A DNA stretch of 64,000 nt from Corallococcus sp. NCRR (GTDB lineage: Bacteria > Myxococcota > Myxococcia > Myxococcales > Myxococcaceae), in the NCBI RefSeq assembly GCF_026965535.1, contig NZ_CP114039.1, positions 6,944,001 to 7,008,000 on the forward strand, written 5' to 3'. Below the pieces are notes generated by a model. That model saw nothing but the letters and a program-made list of their open reading frames with translations. It was not told the origin of the DNA and searched no databases. Below are positions 1-9,837 of this stretch, in pieces. Made by a program: the position numbers and the translations under genes. The first letter of the stretch is position 1, and the number at the start of each line of letters is the position of its first letter.

Positions 1-269
1 CGGAGGACGGCGCTCCCCCACTCCGCCGCCTTCACGTCCAGGCCGCTCGACTCCAGGGCCGCCTTGGCCGCCCCGGCCATGGCCTCCGGGCTGGTGTCCG
101 CCTCCACGTGCGACAGGAAGGTCTCCTGGTAGCGGACCAGCTGTTCGAGCAGCGCCTTGTCCACCGGCCGGGACGCCATGCGCAGCGTGCGGTCGTCGGC
201 GGCGTCGAAGGCCGGACCGGTCTCCACGTTGGGGACGTCCTGGTAGTCGTCGAAGAAGGACGGGGCCAT
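1..269 (-). CDS. Hypothetical protein, N-terminal part only
   Basis: The first 89 or so residues of a protein that runs off the left edge. It starts at the ATG at 269 (MAPSFFDDYQDV...) and stays open to base 1. The visible part is acidic and soluble-looking, with no signal peptide and no motif I recognise. It lies 30 bases downstream of the CoxE-like VWA gene on the same strand, so it is probably the last visible gene of that operon. I do not assign a function. Confidence 0.6.
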   Translation of the reverse strand, partial: MAPSFFDDYQDVPNVETGPAFDAADDRTLRMASRPVDKALLEQLVRYQETFLSHVEADTSPEAMAGAAKAALESSGLDVKAAEWGSAVL

Positions 270-299
270 GGGGGCGCTCCTCGTTGGGTGAAGGGGTTT

Positions 300-1697
300 T
301 CAGACGGGGACGAGCTGTTCCGCGATGCGGGCCAGGTCCGACACGGAGGTGACGACCACGGCCTGGGTGCAGTGCTTCTCGTAGGTGAGCATCTCGCTGT
401 CGCCGATGCCCCAGTTGCCCCGGTCCTCGGGGCAGATCCACAGCACGCGCTTGGCCTTGCGCTTCAGGTCCTTCAGGGCCCAGGCGTTGCTCGCGTTGTA
501 GTTGTTGCGGCCGTCGCCGATGATCATCACGGTGGTGCGGCGCGTGATGCTGCCCAGGTGGTCGCGCGTGAAGTCCGCCAGCGCGCGGCCGTAGTTGGAG
601 TTGGAGCTCATGGACACGGTGCGCCCGGCGGTCGCCGCGTCGATGGCCTCGCTCACGTCCAGGTCCTTGAAGAACTGCGTCACCTCGCCCACGTCGGACA
701 CGAAGACGAACGAGCGCACGCGCACGAACAGCGACTGCATCGTGTGCATGAACAGCAGCATCATCCGGGACGCGTTGCGCACGGAGTCGGACACGTCGCA
801 GAGCACCACCAGCTCCGGACGCTCCGGGCGGCGGGTGCGGAACACGGGCACCATGGGGATGCCGTCCCACGGCATGTTACGGCGCAGCGTGCGCTGGGCG
901 TGGAGCGACCCGCGCCGGTGCGAGCGCTGCTTGCGGATCATCCGGCTCTTGAGCTTCTCCGCCAGCGTGCGGACGGCGGCCTCCATCTGGTCCACCTCCG
1001 CCTGCGTGAGCAGGTGCAGCGGCTTCTCCGTGACGGTGTCCGTGCGGCGGCGGATGCGCGCCTCGGACTGGCGCTTCACCTCCGCGCGGGCGGCCTCTTC
1101 AATCTTGCGCATCGCCGCGGCCACGTGGCGCGAGACGATCTCCACGCCCTCGGTGTGCAGCCCGCGAGCCTTGAGCTCGTCCTCCATCGACTTGAGGTCG
1201 GAGCGCGCCCGCTCCATGCCCGCGCCCGCGAGCATCCGCCGCGTGAAGAACCCCGTCTGAAGGGGGCTCTCCAGCTGCCCCAGGTCCAGCTGGAGCGACG
1301 CCTGCCGGAAGATCTGCGCCAGCCGCGCGCGGTCACCCGCGAGGATGGCCTGCGCCAGGGGGGACATCTCCGGCGCCAGCAGGTTCATCTGGTAGATGAC
1401 CATCTTCAAGAGGTCGCCTTCCAGGTAGCCCTCTTCCTCCAGCTGCTTCGCCAGCGACTTGTCGAGTGCCTCGAACGTGCGGGCCGCGCCGGAGAAGAAG
1501 AAGTCGAACGCGCGGCGGAACGTCTCCACGTCCAGCTCGCGCTTCACCAGCGTGGTGCGCAGCACGGAGCGGAACAGCCCCCGGTCCTCGAGGCCCACCT
1601 CCGCGGTGGCGCGAAGCGCGTCCTGCACCTCGGACGTGCTGACGCGCACGCCGTTCTGGCGAAGCACTTCGGCGAACTCGACGATGCGGGCGTCCAT
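300..1697 (-). CDS. CoxE-like VWA domain protein
   Basis: 465 residues. The N-terminal two thirds is a charged helical region with many Arg/Lys/Glu (about residues 150-290). A von Willebrand A domain follows, with the MIDAS metal-binding motif DVSDS near residue 300 and further conserved VWA positions (ISS-like SNSNYGRAL, MIIGDGRNN). This layout matches the CoxE/YehP-type VWA proteins that usually work with a MoxR-type AAA ATPase as metal-insertion or complex-remodelling chaperones. The ATPase partner is not visible here; it may lie left of the window. The gene starts 6 bases after the RNA methyltransferase stop, so the two are probably co-transcribed. The family call is firm, the substrate unknown. 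Confidence 0.85.
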   Translation of the reverse strand: MDARIVEFAEVLRQNGVRVSTSEVQDALRATAEVGLEDRGLFRSVLRTTLVKRELDVETFRRAFDFFFSGAARTFEALDKSLAKQLEEEGYLEGDLLKMVIYQMNLLAPEMSPLAQAILAGDRARLAQIFRQASLQLDLGQLESPLQTGFFTRRMLAGAGMERARSDLKSMEDELKARGLHTEGVEIVSRHVAAAMRKIEEAARAEVKRQSEARIRRRTDTVTEKPLHLLTQAEVDQMEAAVRTLAEKLKSRMIRKQRSHRRGSLHAQRTLRRNMPWDGIPMVPVFRTRRPERPELVVLCDVSDSVRNASRMMLLFMHTMQSLFVRVRSFVFVSDVGEVTQFFKDLDVSEAIDAATAGRTVSMSSNSNYGRALADFTRDHLGSITRRTTVMIIGDGRNNYNASNAWALKDLKRKAKRVLWICPEDRGNWGIGDSEMLTYEKHCTQAVVVTSVSDLARIAEQLVPV

Positions 1698-1703
1698 GGC
1701 GCG

Positions 1704-2999
1704 TCAGGCTCCCCGTTCGAACGACATCACCGCTTCCACGTGGTGCGTCTGCGGGAACATGTCCACCACCTGGAGCGCCACGGGCTTGTAACCGGCGTCC
1801 ACCAGCCCCGCCGCGTCGCGCGCCAGCGAGGCCGGGTCGCACGCCACGTAGACGACCCGGCGCACGTTCAACGCGCGCATCCACTTCGCCAGGCCCGGAG
1901 CCCCGGCGCGCGGCGGATCCGCGAGGCACAGGTCGAACGAACGCCCCTCCGCCACCAGCCCGTCGCACACCTTGCGAGCGTCGCCCTGGACGAAGCGCAC
2001 GTTGGACACGCTGCCCTCGCGAGCGCTCCGTTGCGCCAGCTCCACGCCCACCGGGGACGACTCCACGCCCAGCACCGACCCGGCCGTGCCCGCCAGGGGG
2101 AACGTGAAGTTGCCGTTGCCGGAGTACAGCTCCAGCACGGCGTCCGTCTCCTTCGCGCCCAGCTCGTACAGGGCCGCCGTGACGAGCCCCACGTTGGCCT
2201 CCGCGTGCGCCTGCGCGAACGCATCCGGCCGCAGGTACACCGGCACCTCGGGGCGCAGCGGGGACAGCGAGCGCAGCACCGGCCGGCCGATGAGCCGCGC
2301 CGAGCCCTCCTTGGGCACCAGCACCGCGCCCTCCAACCGCAGCGCGCGCGCCGCGGCCTCCGCCGCCTCCAGGTGCCGCGCCGTGACCGGGCCGCTCATG
2401 TTCACCGCGAACGCGGCCTTGTCGCCCTCGGCCAGCAGGAGCACCTCCTCGGTGTCCCTGGCCAGCGGCTTGAGCAGCGGGGCCAGCTTCCCGGGCAGCG
2501 CCGTGAGCACGGGCGTGAGCGCGGGGCAGACGTCCACCGGGATGCGCTCGTGCGTGCGCCGGCCGAAGTAGCCGAGCGCCCCCTTCCCCGCCCCGTGCAG
2601 CACCGCGCGGCGGCGGTAGCCCCAGTCCCGGGGCGCCACCATCAACGGCCGCACGGTGAAGGCCGAGCGCTTCAGGCGGCCCAGGTGCTCCAGCGTGGAG
2701 AGGACGATCTCCTGCTTCGCGGACCGCTGCGCCGGGACGGACAGCTCCAGCCAGTCGCAGCCACCGCACGCGTCGGACAGGACGCAGCGCGACGACACGC
2801 GCTCCGCCCCGTCCATCAGCACCTGGCCCAGCAGGCCGCGCAGGACCTTGCCCTGGGCCTCCAGGCGGACACGCACGGTGTCGCCGGGGAACGCGCCCGG
2901 CACGAACACGGTGCGCCCCTCCCACTGGGCCACGCCTTCGCCCAGCTGGCCCAGCCGCTCAATCGTCAGTTCAATGGGGGATTCGGGCAGCGTCGTCAT
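1704..2999 (-). CDS. Class I SAM-dependent RNA (uracil-5-)methyltransferase, RumA/TrmA family
   Basis: 431 residues. An N-terminal TRAM RNA-binding domain (about residues 8-65) is followed by a cysteine cluster for a [4Fe-4S] centre (CVLSDACGGCDW, about 72-84). The C-terminal Rossmann domain has the SAM motif ELYSGNGNFT (about 290), the catalytic cysteine loop YVACDPASLARD and the family-typical ending MFPQTHHVEAV. These are the hallmarks of RlmD/RlmC/TrmA enzymes, which form 5-methyluridine in 23S rRNA or tRNA. The iron-sulfur cysteines favour the RlmD/RlmC-like branch, but which uridine is methylated cannot be read from sequence. First gene of a probable operon with the VWA gene. Confidence 0.9.
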   Translation of the reverse strand: MTTLPESPIELTIERLGQLGEGVAQWEGRTVFVPGAFPGDTVRVRLEAQGKVLRGLLGQVLMDGAERVSSRCVLSDACGGCDWLELSVPAQRSAKQEIVLSTLEHLGRLKRSAFTVRPLMVAPRDWGYRRRAVLHGAGKGALGYFGRRTHERIPVDVCPALTPVLTALPGKLAPLLKPLARDTEEVLLLAEGDKAAFAVNMSGPVTARHLEAAEAAARALRLEGAVLVPKEGSARLIGRPVLRSLSPLRPEVPVYLRPDAFAQAHAEANVGLVTAALYELGAKETDAVLELYSGNGNFTFPLAGTAGSVLGVESSPVGVELAQRSAREGSVSNVRFVQGDARKVCDGLVAEGRSFDLCLADPPRAGAPGLAKWMRALNVRRVVYVACDPASLARDAAGLVDAGYKPVALQVVDMFPQTHHVEAVMSFERGA

Positions 3000-3038
3000 C
3001 GCAGGCGCACTCGAGGGGGCCGCCTGGGAGGGGCCGCC

Positions 3039-3431
3039 CTACTTCCGGGTCGCGCTGCCACGCTCGTCCGCCGGCAGGGCTTCCCGCAGGCGCTCCACGA
3101 ACGCTTCGATGCGCGACCGCTTCTCGTCGTCAACGTCCAGGAACTCCACCGCCATCCCCGGGACCTCGGACCCCGGCGTCCCCTGGGGGTTGGTGCGGGT
3201 CACCTTCCCGGACAGGTCCACCGGGAAGCTGGCGCCCGGCAGCGACACCAACAGGCGCACCACCGTGCCCACCGGCAGCGGCTGCGGCGTGTTGATGTAG
3301 AGCCCGCCGCGCGACAGGTTCACCGCCCAATCCGTCACGAAGCCCGCCACCGTGCGGTACGCCACGGGCAGCTCATGGTCGATGCGGTGCGCGCGAGGCG
3401 CGGGGACAGGCTTCTCCGAGGTGTCAGCCAT
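3039..3431 (-). CDS. PilZ domain protein
   Basis: 130 residues from the ATG at 3431 (MADTSEKPVP...). An upstream in-frame start at 3500 would add a Cys-containing leader that looks non-native. The sequence has the PilZ pattern: a basic loop with RAHRIDHELPVAYRT in place of the usual RxxxR, then the NLSRGGLYI strand matching (D/N)xSxxG. PilZ domains bind cyclic di-GMP; many myxobacterial paralogues of this short single-domain type exist. The RxxxR motif is incomplete, so c-di-GMP binding is not certain. No partner domain is present. Confidence 0.8.
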   Translation of the reverse strand: MADTSEKPVPAPRAHRIDHELPVAYRTVAGFVTDWAVNLSRGGLYINTPQPLPVGTVVRLLVSLPGASFPVDLSGKVTRTNPQGTPGSEVPGMAVEFLDVDDEKRSRIEAFVERLREALPADERGSATRK

Positions 3432-3506
3432 GCGGTGCTCCGTTCCCCGGGGAAAGGTGGCTTCCGTCCCACACTGGGAAACGGAAGCGCACCCTAGCAC
3501 CCTACT

Positions 3507-4169
3507 TCAGGCCTGGAACTTCATCTCGCGCAGGTCGGGCGCGATCTTCAGCTTCGGCTCGGTGAGCTGCTGCACCCGTTCCACCGTCAGTCCGGGTGCC
3601 AGCTCGCGCAGGACCAGGCCCTCCGGCGTCACGTCGATGAAGGCGTGGTCCGTGACGATGTGGTGCACGCACTTGAGGCCGGTCAGCGGCAGCGAGCACT
3701 TCTTCAAGATCTTGGGCTGCCCGTCCTTGTTGGCGTGCTCCATGGCCACGTAGATGCGCTTGGCACCCACGGCCAGGTCCATGGCGCCGCCCATGCCCTT
3801 CACCATCTTGCCGGGGATCATCCAGTTGGCCAGGTCACCCTCTTCGCTGACCTCCATGGCGCCCAGCACGGCCAGGTCGATGTGGCCGCCGCGGATCATC
3901 CCGAAGGACAGCGCGGAGTCGAAGAAGGCGGAGCCCTTCACCACCGTCACCGTCTCCTTGCCCGCGTTGATGAGGTCCGGGTCCTCGCTCCCCTCCTCCG
4001 GATACGGCCCGATGCCGAGCAGGCCGTTCTCCGACTGGAGCACCACCTCCACCCCGTGCGGGATGTAGTTGGGCACGAGCGTGGGGATGCCGATGCCCAG
4101 GTTCACGTAGAAGCCGTCCTTCAGCTCCTGGGCGATGCGCTGCGCGATCTGTTCACGAGTCAGGGGCAT
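3507..4169 (-). CDS. scoB: 3-oxoacid CoA-transferase subunit B
   Basis: 220 residues, full length for the beta subunit. It carries the [12 protein letters not shown] segment and the catalytic glutamate in SENGLLGIG (about residue 47) that forms the glutamyl-CoA thioester in family I CoA-transferases. With subunit A it moves CoA from succinyl-CoA to acetoacetate (or a similar 3-oxoacid), giving acetoacetyl-CoA for the thiolase encoded just upstream. Its ATG lies 3 bases after the subunit A stop, so the two are translationally coupled. Confidence 0.93.
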   Translation of the reverse strand: MPLTREQIAQRIAQELKDGFYVNLGIGIPTLVPNYIPHGVEVVLQSENGLLGIGPYPEEGSEDPDLINAGKETVTVVKGSAFFDSALSFGMIRGGHIDLAVLGAMEVSEEGDLANWMIPGKMVKGMGGAMDLAVGAKRIYVAMEHANKDGQPKILKKCSLPLTGLKCVHHIVTDHAFIDVTPEGLVLRELAPGLTVERVQQLTEPKLKIAPDLREMKFQA

Positions 4170-4172
4170 GGC

Positions 4173-4874
4173 TCAGGACGCCTTCTTGCGGACGGTCCGC
4201 CGCTCGATCCACTTCTGGAGGTTCTGCGCCTGCACGATGCGGTGCACGAAGATGCTCGGGATGTGCACCATGTCCGGGTCCAGCTCGCCCGGCTGCACGA
4301 TGTGCTCCGCCTGCACGATGGTGACCTTGGCGGCCATGCACATCATGGGCGTGAAGTTCCGAGCCGTCTTGTGGAACACCAGGTTGCCCCAGGTGTCCGC
4401 CTTCCAGGCGTGGACGATGGCGAAGTCCGCCTTCAGCGGCGTCTCCAGGACGTGGAGGCGCCCGTCGATCATGCGCGACTCCTTGCCCTCCGCCACCTGG
4501 GTGCCCGCGCCCGTCGGCGTGAAGAACCCGCCAATGCCGCAGCCCCCGGCGCGGATGCGCTCCGCGAGCGTGCCCTGGGGGTTCAACTCCACCTCCAGCT
4601 CCCCGGAGAGGAACTGCCGCTCGAACTCCTTGTTCTCCCCCACGTAGCTGGCGACCATCTTCTTCACCTGCTTGTTCTGCAGGAGGATGCCCAGCCCCAG
4701 CTCCGTGGTGCCGCAGTTGTTGGAGATGATGGTGAGGCCCTTCACGTTCTTCTTGTGCAGGGCCGTGATGAGGTTCTCGGGGTTGCCGCACAGCCCGAAC
4801 CCACCACTCATGAGGGTGATGTTGTCCGGGATGTCGGCGACCGCCTCATCCGCGCTCGCGTAGACCTTGTTCAT
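4173..4874 (-). CDS. scoA: 3-oxoacid CoA-transferase subunit A
   Basis: 233 residues, full length for the alpha subunit. The N-terminus has the CoA-binding glycine-rich loop SGGFGLCGNPENLI (about residues 23-36), and the sequence matches family I CoA-transferases throughout. It works as a heterodimer with the product of the next gene. It sits 16 bases downstream of the thiolase stop, giving a thiolase - scoA - scoB operon for ketone-body or short-chain 3-oxoacid use. Confidence 0.93.
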   Translation of the reverse strand: MNKVYASADEAVADIPDNITLMSGGFGLCGNPENLITALHKKNVKGLTIISNNCGTTELGLGILLQNKQVKKMVASYVGENKEFERQFLSGELEVELNPQGTLAERIRAGGCGIGGFFTPTGAGTQVAEGKESRMIDGRLHVLETPLKADFAIVHAWKADTWGNLVFHKTARNFTPMMCMAAKVTIVQAEHIVQPGELDPDMVHIPSIFVHRIVQAQNLQKWIERRTVRKKAS

Positions 4875-4890
4875 GCGGGCGGTGTCCTTT

Positions 4891-6072
4891 TCAGCGCTCG
4901 ACCATCAGCGCGATGCCTTCGCCGCCGCCGATGCAGAGCGACGCCACGCCGCGCTTCTTGTCCTGGTCCTTCATCGTCTGGAGCAGCGTGACGAGCACGC
5001 GAGCGCCGGACGCGCCAATCGGGTGGCCCAGCACCACCGCGCCGCCGCGCACGTTCACCTTGGACGGATCCAGGCCGAGGATCTTGTTGTTCGCGATGGA
5101 CACCACGGAGAAGGCCTCGTTGATCTCCCAGAGGTCCACGTCCTTGGCCGTCACGTTCTGCTTCTTGAGCAGCGTGTTGATGGCGTCCGCCGGCGCGATG
5201 GTGAACTCCACCGGCTTGCGGGCGGCCTGCGCGTAGCCCTTGATGCGGCCCAGGATGGTGCGGCCCTCCGCCTTCGCCTTCTCCTCGCTCATCAGCACCA
5301 GCGCCGCGGCGCCGTCGTTGATGGAGGACGCGTTGGCGGCCGTCACGGTGCCGTCCTTCTTGAACACCGGCTTCAGGCCCGGGATCTTGTCCGGCTTGGC
5401 GTTCTTGGGGCCCTCGTCTTCGGAGACGGTGGTGAACTCATCCGGCTTCTTGCCGGGGATCTGCACGGGGACGATCTCCGCAGTGAACAGGCCTTCCTTC
5501 TGGGACTGGATGGCGCGGCGCGTGGACTCCAGCGCGAACTCGTCCTGCTGCGCGCGGCTGATGCCCTGGGAGGTGGCGCACTCCTCGGCGCAGTTGCCCA
5601 TGTGGACGTTGCCGTACACGTCCCAGAGGCCGTCGGAGATCATCGCGTCCTTGAACTCCACGTTGCCCATGCGCGAGCCGCCGCGCATGGTGTGGCTCAG
5701 GTAGGGCGCGTTGGACATGGACTCCATGCCGCCCGCGACGATGACGTCCGCGTCACCCAGGGCGATGGACTGCGCCGCGGCGATGACCGTCTTGAGGCCG
5801 GAGCCACAGACCTTGTTCAGCGTGACGGCCGGGACGGAGTCCGGGAGGCCCGCGAAGATGGCCGCCTGACGTGCCGGGGCCTGGCCCACGCCCGCCTGCA
5901 GGACGCAGCCCATGATGACCTCCTGCACGGCCTCCGGCTTCACGCCCGCGCGCTCCAGCGCCGCCTTGATGGCGATGGCGCCCAGCTGCGGGGCGGTGAG
6001 CTTGGACAGCGCTCCCTGGAAGGAGCCGATGGGGGTACGGGCCGCGCCCACGATGACGACTTCACGAGCCAT
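4891..6072 (-). CDS. Acetyl-CoA C-acetyltransferase (thiolase)
   Basis: 393 residues, the normal thiolase length. The nucleophilic cysteine is C89 in LNKVCGSGLKTV. The catalytic histidine is in GHPIGASGARVL and the second cysteine in CIGGGEGIAL near the C-terminus. It condenses or cleaves acetoacetyl-CoA/acetyl-CoA and heads the operon with the CoA-transferase. A good ribosome binding site (AAGGAG, about 8 bases before the ATG) is present. A candidate promoter lies just upstream, next to the S1 terminator. Whether it runs in the degradative or biosynthetic direction cannot be told from sequence. Confidence 0.94.
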   Translation of the reverse strand: MAREVVIVGAARTPIGSFQGALSKLTAPQLGAIAIKAALERAGVKPEAVQEVIMGCVLQAGVGQAPARQAAIFAGLPDSVPAVTLNKVCGSGLKTVIAAAQSIALGDADVIVAGGMESMSNAPYLSHTMRGGSRMGNVEFKDAMISDGLWDVYGNVHMGNCAEECATSQGISRAQQDEFALESTRRAIQSQKEGLFTAEIVPVQIPGKKPDEFTTVSEDEGPKNAKPDKIPGLKPVFKKDGTVTAANASSINDGAAALVLMSEEKAKAEGRTILGRIKGYAQAARKPVEFTIAPADAINTLLKKQNVTAKDVDLWEINEAFSVVSIANNKILGLDPSKVNVRGGAVVLGHPIGASGARVLVTLLQTMKDQDKKRGVASLCIGGGEGIALMVER

Positions 6073-6126
6073 GGAACTGTCTCCTTGAGAGGGGAACCGG
6101 AACCGCTGGAAAGGTTGGGATGCGAC

Positions 6127-6154
6127 TTATCACGGGCGGTTTCGGGCGAATCAA
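6127..6154 (-). promoter_or_regulatory. Candidate promoter of thiolase-scoAB operon
   Basis: On the minus strand a -35-like TTGATT (6149-6154) and a -10-like TGATAA (6127-6132) are separated by 16 bases and lie about 55 bases before the thiolase start codon. The -35 element touches the T-rich tail of the S1 terminator, so termination of rpsA and initiation of the thiolase operon share this short spacer. Pattern match only. Confidence 0.4.
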
Positions 6155-6191
6155 ATGGAAACGGCCGGGCTCCCGCAGGGGAACCCGGCCG
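6154..6191 (-). terminator. Rho-independent terminator of rpsA
   Basis: Bases 6162-6191 form a strong inverted repeat: CGGCCGGG pairs with CCCGGCCG, then after one mismatch TCCC pairs with GGGA around a 4-base loop. On the minus strand this is followed by a T-rich run (TTTCCATT). It begins 26 bases after the rpsA stop codon at 6218. This is the best intrinsic terminator in the window and isolates the S1 transcript from the thiolase operon. Confidence 0.8.
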
Positions 6192-6217
6192 CCATCCACT
6201 TCAAGACGTGGGGCTGA

Positions 6218-7924
<1,707 letters not shown>

Positions 7925-8050
7925 GAATGGGAAGTCCTTGGAACGGTACAACTGCCCCCTGTTTGAATGGGTGCGCGGCCGCCTGCGGGGAGCGACGGGA
8001 AACCGCGGGTGTCCCCTGAATGGGAACGCAAGGCTGGTTGGAAGCCGCGC

Positions 8051-8080
8051 ACCCTAGACACCTGAGTTTCCGGGAGTCAA
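8051..8080 (-). promoter_or_regulatory. Predicted housekeeping promoter of rpsA
   Basis: Minus-strand TTGACT (8075-8080) and TAGGGT (8051-8056) are spaced by 18 bases, in the 270-base gap upstream of rpsA. The -35 box matches five of six consensus positions. This predicts a 5' leader of about 120 bases, long enough for regulation such as S1 autoregulation, but I see no clear leader structure. The rest of the gap (8081-8196) shows nothing else recognisable. Confidence 0.6.
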
Positions 8081-8196
8081 GCGGGGGCGCTGCGCCAAGT
8101 GGTGATCCGTGTTCTATGAACGCCCGGCCGGGTCCGCATCTGTCCTACCCGGCGGGTGCCCCCTGCCCGCTCGCCCCGTGTGGGACAAGCGGAGCG

Positions 8197-9342
8197 CTAC
8201 CCCTCGCGCCGGAATGTTTCCCGGGCGATGACCATCCGCTGCACCTCGCTGGTGCCCTCGTAGATGGTCTGGACGCGCGCGTCCCGGAAGTAACGCTCGA
8301 CCGGGAACTCGTCGATGTAACCGTAACCGCCGTGCAGTTGCACCGCTTTGTCCGCGACCTTGTTGCTCATCTCGCTGGCGAAGAGCTTCGCCATGGAGGC
8401 CTCGCGGGTGAACGGCTGGCCGGCCTCCTTGAGGGCGGCGGCGCGCAGGGTCAGCAGCTCCGCCGCATCCAGTTGCGTACGCATGTCCGCCATCATGAAG
8501 CGCGGGGCCTGCAGGTCCGCCACGGCCTGGCCAAAGGCCTTGCGGTCCTTGGTGTAGGAGACGGTGGCCTCCAGCGCGGCGCGGCCGGTGCCGCACGCCT
8601 GCGCGGCGATGCCAATGCGCCCGCCGTCCAGCGCCATCATGGCCAGGCGGAACCCGTCGCCCTCCTTGCCCAGGAGGTTCTCCGCGGGGACTTCGCAGTC
8701 CTCGAAGGTGAGCCCCACGGTGTTGGACGCGCGCAGGCCCATCTTGTCCTCGTGCTTGCCCACGTGGAGGCCCTTGGCGCCGCCCTCCACGATGAAGCAG
8801 GACAGACCCTTGTTGCCGGCCTGGCCCGTGCGGGCCCACACGACGATGACGCCCGCGTAGGCGCCGGAGGTGATCCACTGCTTGCTGCCGTTGAGCACGT
8901 ACTTGTCGCCGCGCTTCGTGGCGGTGGTGCGCATGGCGCCCGGGTCGGAGCCCGCGTGCGGCTCGCTCAGGGCGAACGCGCCGACGATGGCCTCACCGGA
9001 GGTGATGCGCGTGACGTACTTCTCCCGCTGCGCGTCGGTACCCACCGCGTGGATGAGCTCCGCGCACATGTTGGTGACGGCCATGGCCACGGACACGGAG
9101 GCGTCCGCGGCGGCCATCTCCATCATGGCCAGCGCGTAGGACACGACGCCGGCCTCCGCGCCGCCGTACTTCCCCGGAAGGTTCACGCCCAGCAGGCCGA
9201 CTTCCGCCAGGGCCTTGAAGACTTCCGGGTCGAAGCGCTCCTCGCGGTCCGCGGCGCGGGCGTGCGGGGCCACGCGCTCGCGGGCGAACTTGCGAGCGGT
9301 GTCACGGATGAGCGTCTGGGTCTCGGTGAGGTCGAAGTTCAC
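8197..9342 (-). CDS. Acyl-CoA dehydrogenase (short-chain/Bcd type)
   Basis: 381 residues from a GTG at 9342 (VNFDLTETQ...), chosen because AGGACA precedes it and the length and N-terminus match the second acyl-CoA dehydrogenase of this operon. Family signatures are present: the FAD/substrate segment AFALSEPHAGSDPG, the GGRIGIAAQACG helix and the catalytic glutamate in IYEGTSEVQR near the C-terminus. It oxidises an acyl-CoA to the trans-2-enoyl-CoA and passes electrons to ETF. The likely substrates are short- or branched-chain acyl-CoAs. Confidence 0.92.
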   Translation of the reverse strand: MNFDLTETQTLIRDTARKFARERVAPHARAADREERFDPEVFKALAEVGLLGVNLPGKYGGAEAGVVSYALAMMEMAAADASVSVAMAVTNMCAELIHAVGTDAQREKYVTRITSGEAIVGAFALSEPHAGSDPGAMRTTATKRGDKYVLNGSKQWITSGAYAGVIVVWARTGQAGNKGLSCFIVEGGAKGLHVGKHEDKMGLRASNTVGLTFEDCEVPAENLLGKEGDGFRLAMMALDGGRIGIAAQACGTGRAALEATVSYTKDRKAFGQAVADLQAPRFMMADMRTQLDAAELLTLRAAALKEAGQPFTREASMAKLFASEMSNKVADKAVQLHGGYGYIDEFPVERYFRDARVQTIYEGTSEVQRMVIARETFRREG

Positions 9343-9362
9343 GGGCGCGGGTGTCCTGAGCG

Positions 9363-9827
9363 CTAATCGATGGCCTTGAGGTTGAACGGGTACTCGATGG
9401 GGTGGTCGCGGCCGTCCGGGGGCTTGGGGAAGTCCATGGACGACAGCACCGCCACCACGCAGTCGTTGAGGCCCGCGTCCTTCAGCGTGCTGCCGTACTT
9501 GTCCACCTTGGCGCTGCGCACGGTGCCTTCGGCGGTGATGGTGAAGGTGGTGAGCAGCTTGCCCTCCACCTTCTTGTCCTTCTCCACCATGTGGTCCTCG
9601 TAGCACTCCTGGATGCGAGGCATGTGGTGGGCCATCACCTGGCGGATGGAGTCCGGGGTGAAGGGCAGCCTGCTGACGTCCAGCCCGTCGTCCTTCTTGG
9701 GCGCGGGCGTCGCCGGAGCCGTCGCGGGAGCGGGCGTGGCCTTCTTCTTCGACGAGCCCTGGGCGAGCGCCAGCGGAGAGGCCAGGCCCAGGGACAGGAA
9801 CAGCACGGGGAGGAGCGCGCGCTTCAT
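9363..9827 (-). CDS. AgmX/PglI C-terminal domain protein, exported
   Basis: 154 residues. A cleavable signal peptide (MKRALLPVLFLSLGLASPLALAQ) is followed by a Lys/Ala/Pro-rich linker. The C-terminal TonB-like domain, about residues 60-150, has IQECYEDH, GTVRSAKV and a conserved Cys in LNDCVVAVLSSMDFPKPPDG. Myxobacteria have many such AgmX/PglI-type domains, some linked to gliding motility. It sits between two acyl-CoA dehydrogenase genes with gaps of only 10 and 20 bases, an odd place for an envelope protein. Function here unknown. Confidence 0.8.
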   Translation of the reverse strand: MKRALLPVLFLSLGLASPLALAQGSSKKKATPAPATAPATPAPKKDDGLDVSRLPFTPDSIRQVMAHHMPRIQECYEDHMVEKDKKVEGKLLTTFTITAEGTVRSAKVDKYGSTLKDAGLNDCVVAVLSSMDFPKPPDGRDHPIEYPFNLKAID

Positions 9828-9837
9828 GACCGGGTGA

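Noticed and set aside
108..3497. A 1129-residue plus-strand open frame
   Set aside because: It lies antisense to the methyltransferase, VWA and PilZ genes, all of which have strong family motifs. Its His/Arg/Leu-rich composition is typical of a shadow frame in high-GC DNA.
3491..3520. A TAGGGT motif upstream of the PilZ gene as a promoter
   Set aside because: No acceptable -35 box lies at 16-18 bases; the TAGGGT match alone is too weak.
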